From: Verrucomicrobiota bacterium
GTDB lineage: Bacteria; Verrucomicrobiota; Verrucomicrobiia; Verrucomicrobiales; DEV007
Reading direction: 5' to 3'
Assembly: GCA_020630835.1 (NCBI GenBank)
Contig: JAHDIL010000110.1
Coordinates: forward strand, 1 to 6,304
DNA: 6,304 nt
The notes under the pieces are model-generated. The model had not been told where the DNA came from, did no database searches, and saw nothing but the letters and a program-made list of their open reading frames with translations. Shown piece after piece: positions 1 to 6,076 of the stretch. Within the stretch, counting starts at the first letter, position 1, and each line of letters starts with the position of its first letter. The position numbers and the translations under genes are program-made.

Positions 1-830
1 GCTGGTGGCACGGATCCATACCCCCAATCAGTCAACTGCTCGTAGGTAGCCTTCTGACCTGTTGCATGATCTACAAATACAGGCTCCCCTCCTAAATTCT
101 GCGCTTGACTCGCCTTCTGAGGACCCTCCTGAGCACTATTATTTAAACGCAGAACTCGAACTATATAGAAAAAGTCTTTTGTATTGGAAATGCGATTAAG
201 GAACTCCTGAAATGCTGTATGATTAGCCTCAAATTTCAATCGCACTGGGTATTTCTGCACGTAGGGCGAGTCGTATCCACTAGGCGCGCCATCTTCACCG
301 GGGATCGAATCACGATCCAAACTAATCAACCGAGTCACATCAGCTTCGACAAGCTGACGAACTAAGTAGTCAACAGCTTCCAGCTTATAATTAAGGACGG
401 GAGTAAGCTCCTGATCAGGGAGATCTCGATCATACTCCTGGAAACCAAGCCTAAAATCAGTGACATTGGCGACCTCGAACGCATTCTCCTCAGAAAAGGT
501 TCGAAAGGCCTTCACCTTCTCTCCAATTTTCCTCTGAAATCGAGATGCCTCGATCCCCGTGTCCAACTCCATATCGAAGGCGTCGAGAGCGGAGGACAAC
601 TCCTTGACCTCGGCCTCTAGATCATCTGTCAACTTCGCGATTCCCTCCTCATTTTCGGAATTGGGGAAAGGCACTTCTTTAGCAAGGGCTATGAGCTCGC
701 GCTTAGATTTGGCCCAATCAGCTTGGCTCTCACCATATGAGACCAGAGAAGAGAATAGATAATATCCACCCCCGCCGAGGACGAGTAGCAGAATAACAGC
801 GTAAGTAATGATCCAGCTTTTGGATGTCAT
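1..830 (-). CDS. Amuc_1100-family (PilO-like) pilus protein, 3' end cut off by window
   Basis: Reading leftwards from the ATG at 830-828 the frame stays open to position 1, giving the first 276 residues; the C-terminus is outside the window. Residues 7-26 form one transmembrane helix after a short cytoplasmic tail (MTSKSW), a type II inner-membrane topology. Charged helices follow at about 34-52 and 58-85. Then come a conserved-looking 'FRLGFQEYD' (126-134), a 'LNYKLEAVDYLV' helix, and a beta/alpha section around 'YPVRLKFEANHTAFQEFLNRIS' typical of the PilO ferredoxin-like fold. In type IV pilus systems PilO pairs with PilN in the periplasm to link PilM to the secretin. The A. muciniphila relative Amuc_1100 is known as an abundant surface-associated protein that signals through TLR2. 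The gene starts 23 bases after the pilM-like stop, so the two are very likely co-transcribed. There is no Shine-Dalgarno motif. Family assignment rests on gene order, topology and recognised segments, not an alignment. Confidence 0.8.
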   Translation of the reverse strand, partial: MTSKSWIITYAVILLLVLGGGGYYLFSSLVSYGESQADWAKSKRELIALAKEVPFPNSENEEGIAKLTDDLEAEVKELSSALDAFDMELDTGIEASRFQRKIGEKVKAFRTFSEENAFEVANVTDFRLGFQEYDRDLPDQELTPVLNYKLEAVDYLVRQLVEADVTRLISLDRDSIPGEDGAPSGYDSPYVQKYPVRLKFEANHTAFQEFLNRISNTKDFFYIVRVLRLNNSAQEGPQKASQAQNLGGEPVFVDHATGQKATYEQLTDWGYGSVPP

Positions 831-853
831 GGTGATCAAAAAGATTTTAAAGA

Positions 854-2599
854 CTACTTCTCGAAGCGGACTTGATTAGATTCGGGCAAAGGCAGCTTCA
901 TCGTAAACGGGTAAGCAAAACGATCCCCAGACGTGCCCGAATCAGGCTCAACCACGTCCTCCATGTTTGCCTCAGCTAACGCGAAGACTGCATCATCTCC
1001 GCGGGCGAGAGCGTCTTCCTTAAGTCGATTAAAATAATCAAAAACCACCTGGGTTGTATCAGAATTCTCTCGCCAGAGCCCCTTAACCAAAATCCCGTCA
1101 ACAATCTCTTCTTGACCATCATTGAAAGCTCCGATCCCGCCGACTTCATCGGTGAAGATCGGCTCTCCATTAGCAAGTGGTTCGATACTTGTGAAATAAA
1201 GGGCATCACCCTCCATCATCTCAGAGAGATAAGTAAACAGATCGACCCAGTATGCCCTGTGACGAGCCGCCTCGATCAAATCACCAGAGGTGGACATAAT
1301 CTCCCCTATTTTTTCCCTCTTCTCACTGATCCCCTTCTCGTGTTTTTTCAACGTGCGAAGCTCAGTAGCTTTAGCGGCAATAGCGGAGTCAGTAACGCTC
1401 CCAGCTCTCTGAAAGTAGAATCCTACAGCGCCCAAAACGGCTGCTGCTGCTACGAGAGCAAAAATGAGTAAGGGTTTCTTCTTTGCCAGATCGCGGTCTG
1501 CTTGGACACTTTTCGAAACTAACTCCAACCTAGCGGGCACCTCCCCTGCACTGGCAAGAGCAGATCCAAGAAGAGGCCCCAGGTGATGGAGCGCAACCTC
1601 TGCATCTTCAGGCTTGCAACCCTTACCGATAGTGACGTTTCGCATAGGGTTAAAGAAATCCACCGGGACACTCAGCTTTTCGGCAAAGAAGTCGCGTAAA
1701 AACGGCATCTGCGAAGCACCCCCAGCCAACAAGACCATCGACGGAGCAGACCCACCCTGCTGACTGCGATAGAACGTGATATTACGCATAATGTCAGAGT
1801 GCAAGCGCGTAAGAGAGTTGCGGATCAGTTTGGAGATCACGTTAATCTCCGGATCTTCATGAGCAGCATAGGCGCCACCCAATCCAACAAAACCATCCTG
1901 CTCTTTTTTGGACTCGGCTGCGGCATATGGCATACCGACCTCTTCTGCGATCGTGTTCGAAATATCCGTGCCGCCAATTTTCACCATCCTGGTAAAAAGA
2001 TTGCCACCTTCAGCAAAAATCAGGTCCGTCGTTCGTGCCCCGATATCGATAATGAGCACACATCCATCAACGTCGGAGTAACTATAGCGAAAGGCGTTGT
2101 AAAGAGCTGCCGGCGCGATAGTAGCTCCGTTCGTGAGGAGACCCGCTGAACGCACCACGCGGTCATAGACCTCCATTTCATCGGATTTGATAGCAGCCAG
2201 CATGAACTGGAGCTCTACATCGTCAGGATCCCCAACCAACTGATACCCCCACGCCACCTCATTGATCGGATAAGGAACCTGCTGCTGCGCCTCAAAACCC
2301 ACAAGCTGATCAACCTGCTCACTCTCCAGCATCGGCATCGATGCGAATTTAGTAAGAACAGGATGAGAGGTAATGACATAGGCTGCCTCTTTTTCCTTAA
2401 TCTTGAGTTTCTTCAAGCACTGCGCGAGCGCTTGGGAGGCATCATTCTCCAAATCAAAATCCGAATCGCTAGGATCACCAAGAAACTGCACGCGCGCAAA
2501 CCCGTCTAAGCGCATGCCGCCGCTCGAGCGCTCGGTGAAGCGCGCGACACTGACATGCTGACATCCGAGGTCAACGGAGATGTAGGTAGGATCAGCCAT
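854..2599 (-). CDS. pilM: PilM-like pilus assembly protein fused to a PilN-like membrane domain (Amuc_1101 type)
   Basis: A 581-residue protein in two parts. Residues 1 to about 350 are an actin/FtsA-like PilM ATP-binding domain: phosphate-1 motif with D10-L11-G12, phosphate-2 motif DIGARTT (185-191), and adenosine motif LLAGGASQMP (290-299). A basic linker (372-375) leads into a transmembrane helix at about 376-396, then a charged, probably coiled-coil stretch (402-434) and a periplasmic region. Around 449-473 this region has a PilN-like pattern (WVDLFTYLSEMME...LYFTSIEP). Standard PilM is about 350 residues, soluble, and binds the cytoplasmic tail of a separate PilN; here both functions appear joined in one chain. 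The expected role is the cytoplasmic/inner-membrane platform of a type IV-pilus-like machine, working with the PilO-like product encoded 23 bases downstream. The ATG at 2599 is the only sensible start and lacks a Shine-Dalgarno sequence. The PilM part is secure; the PilN label is inferred from topology and position. Confidence 0.9.
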   Translation of the reverse strand: MADPTYISVDLGCQHVSVARFTERSSGGMRLDGFARVQFLGDPSDSDFDLENDASQALAQCLKKLKIKEKEAAYVITSHPVLTKFASMPMLESEQVDQLVGFEAQQQVPYPINEVAWGYQLVGDPDDVELQFMLAAIKSDEMEVYDRVVRSAGLLTNGATIAPAALYNAFRYSYSDVDGCVLIIDIGARTTDLIFAEGGNLFTRMVKIGGTDISNTIAEEVGMPYAAAESKKEQDGFVGLGGAYAAHEDPEINVISKLIRNSLTRLHSDIMRNITFYRSQQGGSAPSMVLLAGGASQMPFLRDFFAEKLSVPVDFFNPMRNVTIGKGCKPEDAEVALHHLGPLLGSALASAGEVPARLELVSKSVQADRDLAKKKPLLIFALVAAAAVLGAVGFYFQRAGSVTDSAIAAKATELRTLKKHEKGISEKREKIGEIMSTSGDLIEAARHRAYWVDLFTYLSEMMEGDALYFTSIEPLANGEPIFTDEVGGIGAFNDGQEEIVDGILVKGLWRENSDTTQVVFDYFNRLKEDALARGDDAVFALAEANMEDVVEPDSGTSGDRFAYPFTMKLPLPESNQVRFEK

Positions 2600-2671
2600 G
2601 ATGGTGAATTACAAGATTTCTCAGAACGCCGCAAGCCCTAACGCAGCTTTTTACTGATGTTTAAAATAGCT

Positions 2672-2707
2672 TTCACTAATTACAGAACACTTATCGCCTG
2701 CGGGCAA
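2672..2707 (-). promoter_or_regulatory. Candidate sigma-70-type promoter for the pilM-like operon
   Basis: On the minus strand a TTGCCC hexamer (2707-2702) is followed by exactly 17 bases and then TGTAAT (2684-2679), two mismatches from TTGACA and one from TATAAT. Transcription would begin near 2672, leaving a leader of about 73 bases before the pilM-like ATG at 2599. It sits in the largest gap of the window. The match is by eye only; Verrucomicrobiota promoter preferences are not well enough known to me to be more certain. Confidence 0.45.
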
Positions 2708-2710
2708 CGG

Positions 2711-2776
2711 CACAAGGTCGACGCTTAAAGGCCTGAGAGTCACACGAGAGCTCTTCCATGAAGGGAGAACCTTGTG
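2711..2776. repeat. 8-bp inverted repeat upstream of the pilM-like promoter
   Basis: CACAAGGT at 2711-2718 and its exact reverse complement ACCTTGTG at 2769-2776 are separated by 50 bases. The proximal arm lies three bases from the candidate -35 box, on its upstream side, so the arms could be paired operator half-sites or the base of an RNA hairpin. A match of this length in a 220-base gap is not rare by chance, so this is weak evidence for function. Confidence 0.3.
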
Positions 2777-2804
2777 TTAATCCTGCGCACCTTAAGGAGG
2801 GATA

Positions 2805-2835
2805 CCAAAATAAAACGCGCTTACTTCACACGCGC
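2805..2835 (-). terminator. Possible intrinsic terminator overlapping the stop codon of the Amuc_1102-like gene
   Basis: In the minus-strand transcript GCGCGU (2835-2830) can pair with a second GCGCGU (2820-2815) through four G-C pairs closed at each end by a G-U wobble. The 9-base loop contains the UAA stop. UUUAUUUU follows immediately (2814-2807). The stem is short, so termination may be partial. Confidence 0.4.
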
Positions 2836-3441
2836 ATCAGCATAACGATCAATCCACAATAGAGCGAAGGGTGTTTCATGCTTAGGAAGAATCCCAGGCT
2901 CGGTCCCTGTCGCCTGCCAGAATTTGGCATTCGATCCGCTGAGGCTGGACTTACCGCCAACGATGACGCCATTATAGTAGATCTCGACCCCGACAGCTTT
3001 CACTGAATTCTGGTCAAAGCGCCTGTAGTCTCCGGTTATTTCACCCAAAGTGCTCGGCGCGATGTAAACAGCGGAATAATAGGTCTCGCCACCCACAAGG
3101 TTGATATGAGTCACATCTCCAGTCAAAACTCGCGGCCGCCCGTCCTTATCTTGAAAGCCGATGTAATAGCGGAACATCAAATCTTTCACCACCGATTCTC
3201 TCGGTGCATCCACATCAAACTCCACCTCTACCTCCATCCATTCACGAGGGCTGGGAACATTCTTCCCCTTTGGCCCATCGGCATCAAAGTTAGGTGTATT
3301 CTGCGCGATAAACTCAATATCCTTAACATCAATGTCACCCGGCTTAAGCTGAAGCGGACTTTGTGCATTTAGAGAAAAGCCAATGCTCAAGATGGTAGCA
3401 AGGAAAGAAAAGAATGTTTTAAAGGTAGTTTTTTTCATCAT
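2821..3441 (-). CDS. Secreted Amuc_1102-family pilus-like protein (probable)
   Basis: A 206-residue protein with an N-terminal signal peptide: basic MMKK, a hydrophobic core at about 9-23, and probable cleavage near residue 26 (SLNAQS), so it should be exported to the periplasm or cell surface. The mature part has no cysteine and no further membrane helix. It alternates hydrophobic and polar residues as in a beta-sandwich, for example WMEVEVEFDVDAP (68-80), 'LMFRYYIGF' and 'AVGVEIYYNGVIVGG', and ends with a short 'FALLWIDRY' segment. Its place just upstream of the Amuc_1101- and Amuc_1100-like genes copies the A. muciniphila order, where Amuc_1102 is (from memory) a secreted immunoglobulin-like-fold protein of unknown exact role. 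That synteny, size and fold pattern are the basis of the call; a generic hypothetical secreted protein is the alternative. Two adjacent ATG codons (3441 and 3438) can serve as start; no good Shine-Dalgarno is present. Confidence 0.65.
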   Translation of the reverse strand: MMKKTTFKTFFSFLATILSIGFSLNAQSPLQLKPGDIDVKDIEFIAQNTPNFDADGPKGKNVPSPREWMEVEVEFDVDAPRESVVKDLMFRYYIGFQDKDGRPRVLTGDVTHINLVGGETYYSAVYIAPSTLGEITGDYRRFDQNSVKAVGVEIYYNGVIVGGKSSLSGSNAKFWQATGTEPGILPKHETPFALLWIDRYADARVK

Positions 3442-3514
3442 TAAAAATAGACGTCCTAAACGACGAACTTAAGCATAGAGGTTTACAACCAGAGAGATAA
3501 AGCACGAAATCTGT

Positions 3515-4453
3515 TTATTTCCCCTGATCACTGCTGAAGAAGTCAATGGTCTGGGTGATTCCTGCGTCGAAACTGACCTTCGGTTCCCAACTCAGAAGCT
3601 CCCTTGCCCTTGAGATATCAGGACGCCGAACTTTGGGATCATCCTCTGGTAGCGGCTTATGGACGACCTGCGAGCCACATGACATACGTTGAAGGATCTG
3701 CTCAGCAAACTCCAAAATTGTCATCTCATCCGGGTTCCCGATGTTTACAGGCATGACCTCGTCACTCAGGGAAAGCCTAAAAATGCCATCAATCAAATCT
3801 GCAACGTAGCAGAAACTGCGCGTCTGTGACCCATCACCAAACACGGTAAGATCCTCCCCCTCTAATGCTTGCCCGATGAATGCAGGCACTACACGCCCGT
3901 CGTCCAGCCGCATCCGCGGGCCATAGGTGTTAAATATGCGCACGATGCGTGTCTTTACACCATGATGCCGGTGATAGGCCATCGTGATAGCCTCTGCGAA
4001 GCGCTTGGCTTCATCATAACAACCTCGGGGGCCGACGGTGTTTACATTCCCCCAGTAGTCCTCTGTCTGAGGATGAACGAGAGGATCGCCATAAACCTCT
4101 GATGTGGAGGCCATAAGCATCACGGCATTCTTGAGCTTGGCCAAGCCGAGAGCATTGTGTGTTCCCAATGCCCCAACCTTGAGCGTCTGAATTGGAATCT
4201 TCAGGTAGTCAATGGGACTGGCCGGCGATGCCATGTGATAGACATGATCCACAGTGCCGGGAATCCTTATTTCCTCTGTCACATCCTGATCGACGAACTC
4301 AAAATGCGATTCCCGCGAAAGGTGCTCTATATTGCGCAGATTACCCGTAATAAGGTTATCAATAGCGATCACCCGGTGACCTTCACCCAGAAGGCGATCA
4401 GCAAGGTGCGAGCCTAGGAAGCCGGCACCGCCGGTGATAATCGATGTCTTCAT
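3515..4453 (-). CDS. uxs: UDP-glucuronate decarboxylase (UDP-xylose synthase)
   Basis: A 312-residue extended short-chain dehydrogenase/reductase predicted to convert UDP-glucuronate to UDP-xylose and CO2 in the cytoplasm, using tightly bound NAD+. The Rossmann motif GGAGFLG is at 8-14 and D32 follows beta-2 to bind the NAD ribose. Catalytic residues fit the UXS family: T117-S118-E119 in '[10 protein letters not shown]', and the YxxxK pair Y146/K150 in 'GCYDEAKR'. 'FNTYGPRMR' (174-182) and 'RRPDIS' (276-281), with the arginine conserved in UXS enzymes, support decarboxylase over a plain 4-epimerase. Length is normal for soluble bacterial forms. The product feeds xylose-containing polysaccharide or glycan synthesis. 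The gene stands alone between rpsP's terminator and the Amuc_1102-like gene, with no glycosyltransferase beside it here. The start is fixed by AAGGAG eight bases upstream. Confidence 0.92.
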   Translation of the reverse strand: MKTSIITGGAGFLGSHLADRLLGEGHRVIAIDNLITGNLRNIEHLSRESHFEFVDQDVTEEIRIPGTVDHVYHMASPASPIDYLKIPIQTLKVGALGTHNALGLAKLKNAVMLMASTSEVYGDPLVHPQTEDYWGNVNTVGPRGCYDEAKRFAEAITMAYHRHHGVKTRIVRIFNTYGPRMRLDDGRVVPAFIGQALEGEDLTVFGDGSQTRSFCYVADLIDGIFRLSLSDEVMPVNIGNPDEMTILEFAEQILQRMSCGSQVVHKPLPEDDPKVRRPDISRARELLSWEPKVSFDAGITQTIDFFSSDQGK

Positions 4454-4461
4454 GAAAAACG

Positions 4462-4467
4462 CTCCTT
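4462..4467 (-). promoter_or_regulatory. Strong Shine-Dalgarno site of the UDP-xylose synthase gene
   Basis: AAGGAG on the minus strand, eight bases before the ATG at 4453. It decides the start codon. It stands out because none of the other six genes whose start lies in the window has a comparable site. Confidence 0.75.
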
Positions 4468-4550
4468 TTTCAACCTGAGAACCGTTAGGGTCAAACAGAA
4501 TTCAAAGCAGACAGAAGCTAATCCGCCGAACAACCACCTCGATGAGAAAC

Positions 4551-4580
4551 AAAAAAGCCTCCAATTCCATGGAGGCTTTC
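4551..4580 (-). terminator. Intrinsic terminator of rpsP
   Basis: A perfect 9-bp stem, AAAGCCTCC (4554-4562) against GGAGGCTTT (4571-4579), with an 8-base loop. In the minus-strand transcript the six U residues opposite 4556-4551 complete a Rho-independent terminator about 30 bases after the rpsP stop codon. The flanking A/T runs could make it weakly bidirectional, but no plus-strand gene reaches it. Confidence 0.9.
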
Positions 4581-4611
4581 TCGAAAACGTAAAACTGAAG
4601 CGATGCCCAAA

Positions 4612-4854
4612 TCAAGCGGCAGCTCGAGCCTTCTTAATCAGGCTGCGGACGGTATCAGATGGCTGGGCACCTTTCCCGATCCAAGAATCAATCTTCTCAA
4701 GATCGATCTTAGCGCCGTCAGCTTCGAGCATGGGGTTGTAGGTCCCAACTTGGTCGATGTAGGCTCCGTCACGACGGGCGCGTCCATCTACCACGACGAC
4801 CTTATAATAAGGACGATCTTTCGAACCTTCGCGTCTCAATCTAATCTTAACCAT
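4612..4854 (-). CDS. rpsP: 30S ribosomal protein S16
   Basis: An 80-residue basic protein beginning [20 protein letters not shown], the typical S16 N-terminus, followed by '[15 protein letters not shown]' and the C-terminal '[21 protein letters not shown]' region. S16 binds 16S rRNA early in assembly of the 30S subunit body. Length and motifs are complete. In many bacteria rpsP leads an operon with rimM, trmD and rplS. Here a strong terminator follows about 30 bases after the stop and the next gene is the unrelated UDP-xylose synthase, so rpsP appears to be transcribed alone. The ATG at 4854 has no Shine-Dalgarno. Confidence 0.98.
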   Translation of the reverse strand: MVKIRLRREGSKDRPYYKVVVVDGRARRDGAYIDQVGTYNPMLEADGAKIDLEKIDSWIGKGAQPSDTVRSLIKKARAAA

Positions 4855-4899
4855 GCTGTTGTTTTGTCTGTTATAGGGGCTGTGCTCCAGAGGGCGGCT

Positions 4900-4926
4900 A
4901 GTTTATGCAATTTTGCAAAAAATCAA
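4900..4926 (-). promoter_or_regulatory. Weak candidate promoter of rpsP with an inverted repeat in its spacer
   Basis: Minus-strand TTGATT (4926-4921), a 15-base spacer, then TAAACT (4905-4900), about 45 bases before the rpsP start. The spacer carries the inverted repeat TGCAA-TT-TTGCA (4906-4917). A promoter is required somewhere in this gap because a terminator-like hairpin lies just upstream, but the spacing is short and the boxes imperfect. Confidence 0.28.
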
Positions 4927-4948
4927 GCAGTCTTTTGACCAGCACCAC

Positions 4949-4983
4949 AAAAAGGCAAAAAGATAGCGCGAATATCCTCGCTA
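4949..4983 (-). terminator. Probable intrinsic terminator of the peroxiredoxin gene, overlapping its stop codon
   Basis: In the minus-strand transcript UAGCG (4983-4979), which includes the UAG stop, pairs with CGCUA (4968-4964) across a 10-base loop. UCUUUUUGCCUUUUU follows. The 5-bp stem is short but the U-rich tail is strong, and the next gene, rpsP, belongs to a different process. Confidence 0.55.
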
Positions 4984-5472
4984 CATTGACTTGAGAAATT
5001 CTTTCACAGCGGCGAGATCCGGCATATCTCCGGGGCTCTCCAGAACTTCAGCATATCGGATAAAACCGTCGCCATCGACAACGAATACGGAGCGCTTTGC
5101 TACGCCACCCATCGTCAGGTTTTTTTCAGGCAAGAAGGCCTCGTATGCGATACCAAACGCTCCAGCAACCTCGTGCTCGTAGTCACTGAGCATGGGAAGA
5201 CTGAAGTTCTCTTTCTCAGCCCAAGCCTGCTGCGCAAAAGGATTGTCACCGCTGATCCCATACACGGAAGCATTCAGGCTTTCATACTCCGCCAAGTCAT
5301 TCGAAATCGTGCAGAACTCCTCCGTGCAGACTCCAGTAAAAGCCATGGGGATGAAAAACAGAACAGCGGGAGAGCCCGCGATCAGTTGACAGGACTCGAC
5401 CACCACTGGGCCATCAGTGGTGAGTGATACGAGTGAAAATTCGGGGCATTTGTCGCCAACGCTAAGAGCCAT
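4981..5472 (-). CDS. Peroxiredoxin, AhpE/Bcp-type thiol peroxidase
   Basis: A 163-residue single thioredoxin-fold protein predicted to reduce hydrogen peroxide and organic hydroperoxides in the cytoplasm; no signal peptide. The active-site signature reads PMAFTGVC, with P42, T46 and peroxidatic C49; the partner arginine is probably R127 in 'VAKRSVFVVD'. The 'FIPMAFTGVCTEE' context resembles AhpE-type enzymes. A second cysteine, C54, lies exactly five residues after C49, the CxxxxC spacing of the resolving cysteine in Bcp/PrxQ enzymes, so an atypical two-cysteine mechanism is possible. C9 and C28 are additional. Neighbours are sufE (103 bases upstream, same strand) and rpsP downstream beyond a hairpin. 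The ATG at 5472 lacks a Shine-Dalgarno; an A/T-rich TATAAA lies only five bases before it. Family is secure, subfamily is not. Confidence 0.9.
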   Translation of the reverse strand: MALSVGDKCPEFSLVSLTTDGPVVVESCQLIAGSPAVLFFIPMAFTGVCTEEFCTISNDLAEYESLNASVYGISGDNPFAQQAWAEKENFSLPMLSDYEHEVAGAFGIAYEAFLPEKNLTMGGVAKRSVFVVDGDGFIRYAEVLESPGDMPDLAAVKEFLKSM

Positions 5473-5575
5473 AATATTTTATAATGAATGTTGTTTATTT
5501 TGCTGTGTCGGATGCGCAGGAAGCACATACCGCAAAAGTTACGCGCGCCCCCCGTAGACCAGGCGCAGGATGGGG

Positions 5576-6019
5576 TTACGAATTCGCTTGAGCGAGCAGC
5601 GCCTCAGTGGCATCTCGCCGCGCCCGCTCCACCATTTTAGCCAGCCCATTCTTCCGACTCGGACTCAGGTATTGTTCTAAATTGAGTTTTGCCAGCTCTT
5701 CTTCCGCATCAAGGGCGAGGATTTGCTCCGCATTCTTATCTTGATAAAGGCTGAGCAGAATGGCCACCAACCCATTGACTATTTTCGCATCGCTTTCGCC
5801 CCGAAAAGTGACTAACGGCGGGATTCTTGAAACATCAGCATCGGACAGGAGCCAAACAGAAGACTGGCAACCACGGACTTTCACCTCGTCTGTCTTTTCA
5901 TCTTCAAGCAGAGGCTCTACACGCCCGCCAAGCTGGATTAGATATTCATAACGCTCATCCAGATCCGGCAGGATCTGCATCGTCTCGGCGATTTCAATAA
6001 AGGGCGGAATGTTTGACAT
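5576..6019 (-). CDS. sufE: Cysteine desulfuration protein SufE
   Basis: A 147-residue cytoplasmic protein that accepts persulfide sulfur from the cysteine desulfurase SufS, stimulates it, and passes sulfur on for Fe-S cluster assembly. The SufE fold is recognisable throughout: 'DERYEYLIQLGG' (21-32), 'DEVKVRGCQSSVW' with catalytic C51 (the same number as in the E. coli protein), 'FRGESDAKIVNGLVAILLSLY', and 'LNLEQYLSPSRKNGLAKM'. It is slightly longer than the E. coli protein (138 residues), with a short C-terminal tail. No sufS, sufB, sufC or sufD is visible, so it is separated from any suf operon in this window. It lies 57 bases after a membrane-protein gene on the same strand and may be read through from it. 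The ATG at 6019 has no clear Shine-Dalgarno. Confidence 0.95.
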   Translation of the reverse strand: MSNIPPFIEIAETMQILPDLDERYEYLIQLGGRVEPLLEDEKTDEVKVRGCQSSVWLLSDADVSRIPPLVTFRGESDAKIVNGLVAILLSLYQDKNAEQILALDAEEELAKLNLEQYLSPSRKNGLAKMVERARRDATEALLAQANS

Positions 6020-6076
6020 AACGATACAGGCCTAGGCGCCAAGAGCAGAAATCGTTTGCTGAGGATCGTCTACCGG

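Noticed and set aside
1112..2149. Two plus-strand open frames of 119 and 116 codons (1112-1471 and 1799-2149)
   Set aside because: They lie wholly antisense to the well-supported pilM-like gene and their translations show no recognisable domain. Long antisense frames are expected opposite a real gene of this length.
2758..2868. Small plus-strand open frame of about 36 codons starting at the ATG at 2758
   Set aside because: It overlaps the 3' end of the Amuc_1102-like gene on the opposite strand, has no ribosome-binding site, and has no recognisable product.
4603..4938. Plus-strand open frame of 111 codons across rpsP
   Set aside because: It is antisense to an unmistakable S16 gene and extends into its promoter gap; it has no family features.
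5473..5496. A TATAAA just before the peroxiredoxin ATG as the -10 box of a leaderless promoter
   Set aside because: No acceptable -35 box exists 16-18 bases upstream, and TATAAA is expected often in this A/T-rich stretch.
5545..5566. GC-rich hairpin (GCGCC/GGCGC, 12-base loop) after sufE as a possible terminator
   Set aside because: On the minus strand it is followed by GCGUAACUUUU rather than a continuous U-tract, and the stem is only 5 bp. It may slow transcription but I would not annotate an intrinsic terminator.
6013..6060. Inverted and direct copies of ATCGT/ACGAT between the membrane-protein gene and sufE
   Set aside because: The matches are only 5-6 bases long with about 30 bases between them, within chance expectation, and no U-tract follows.
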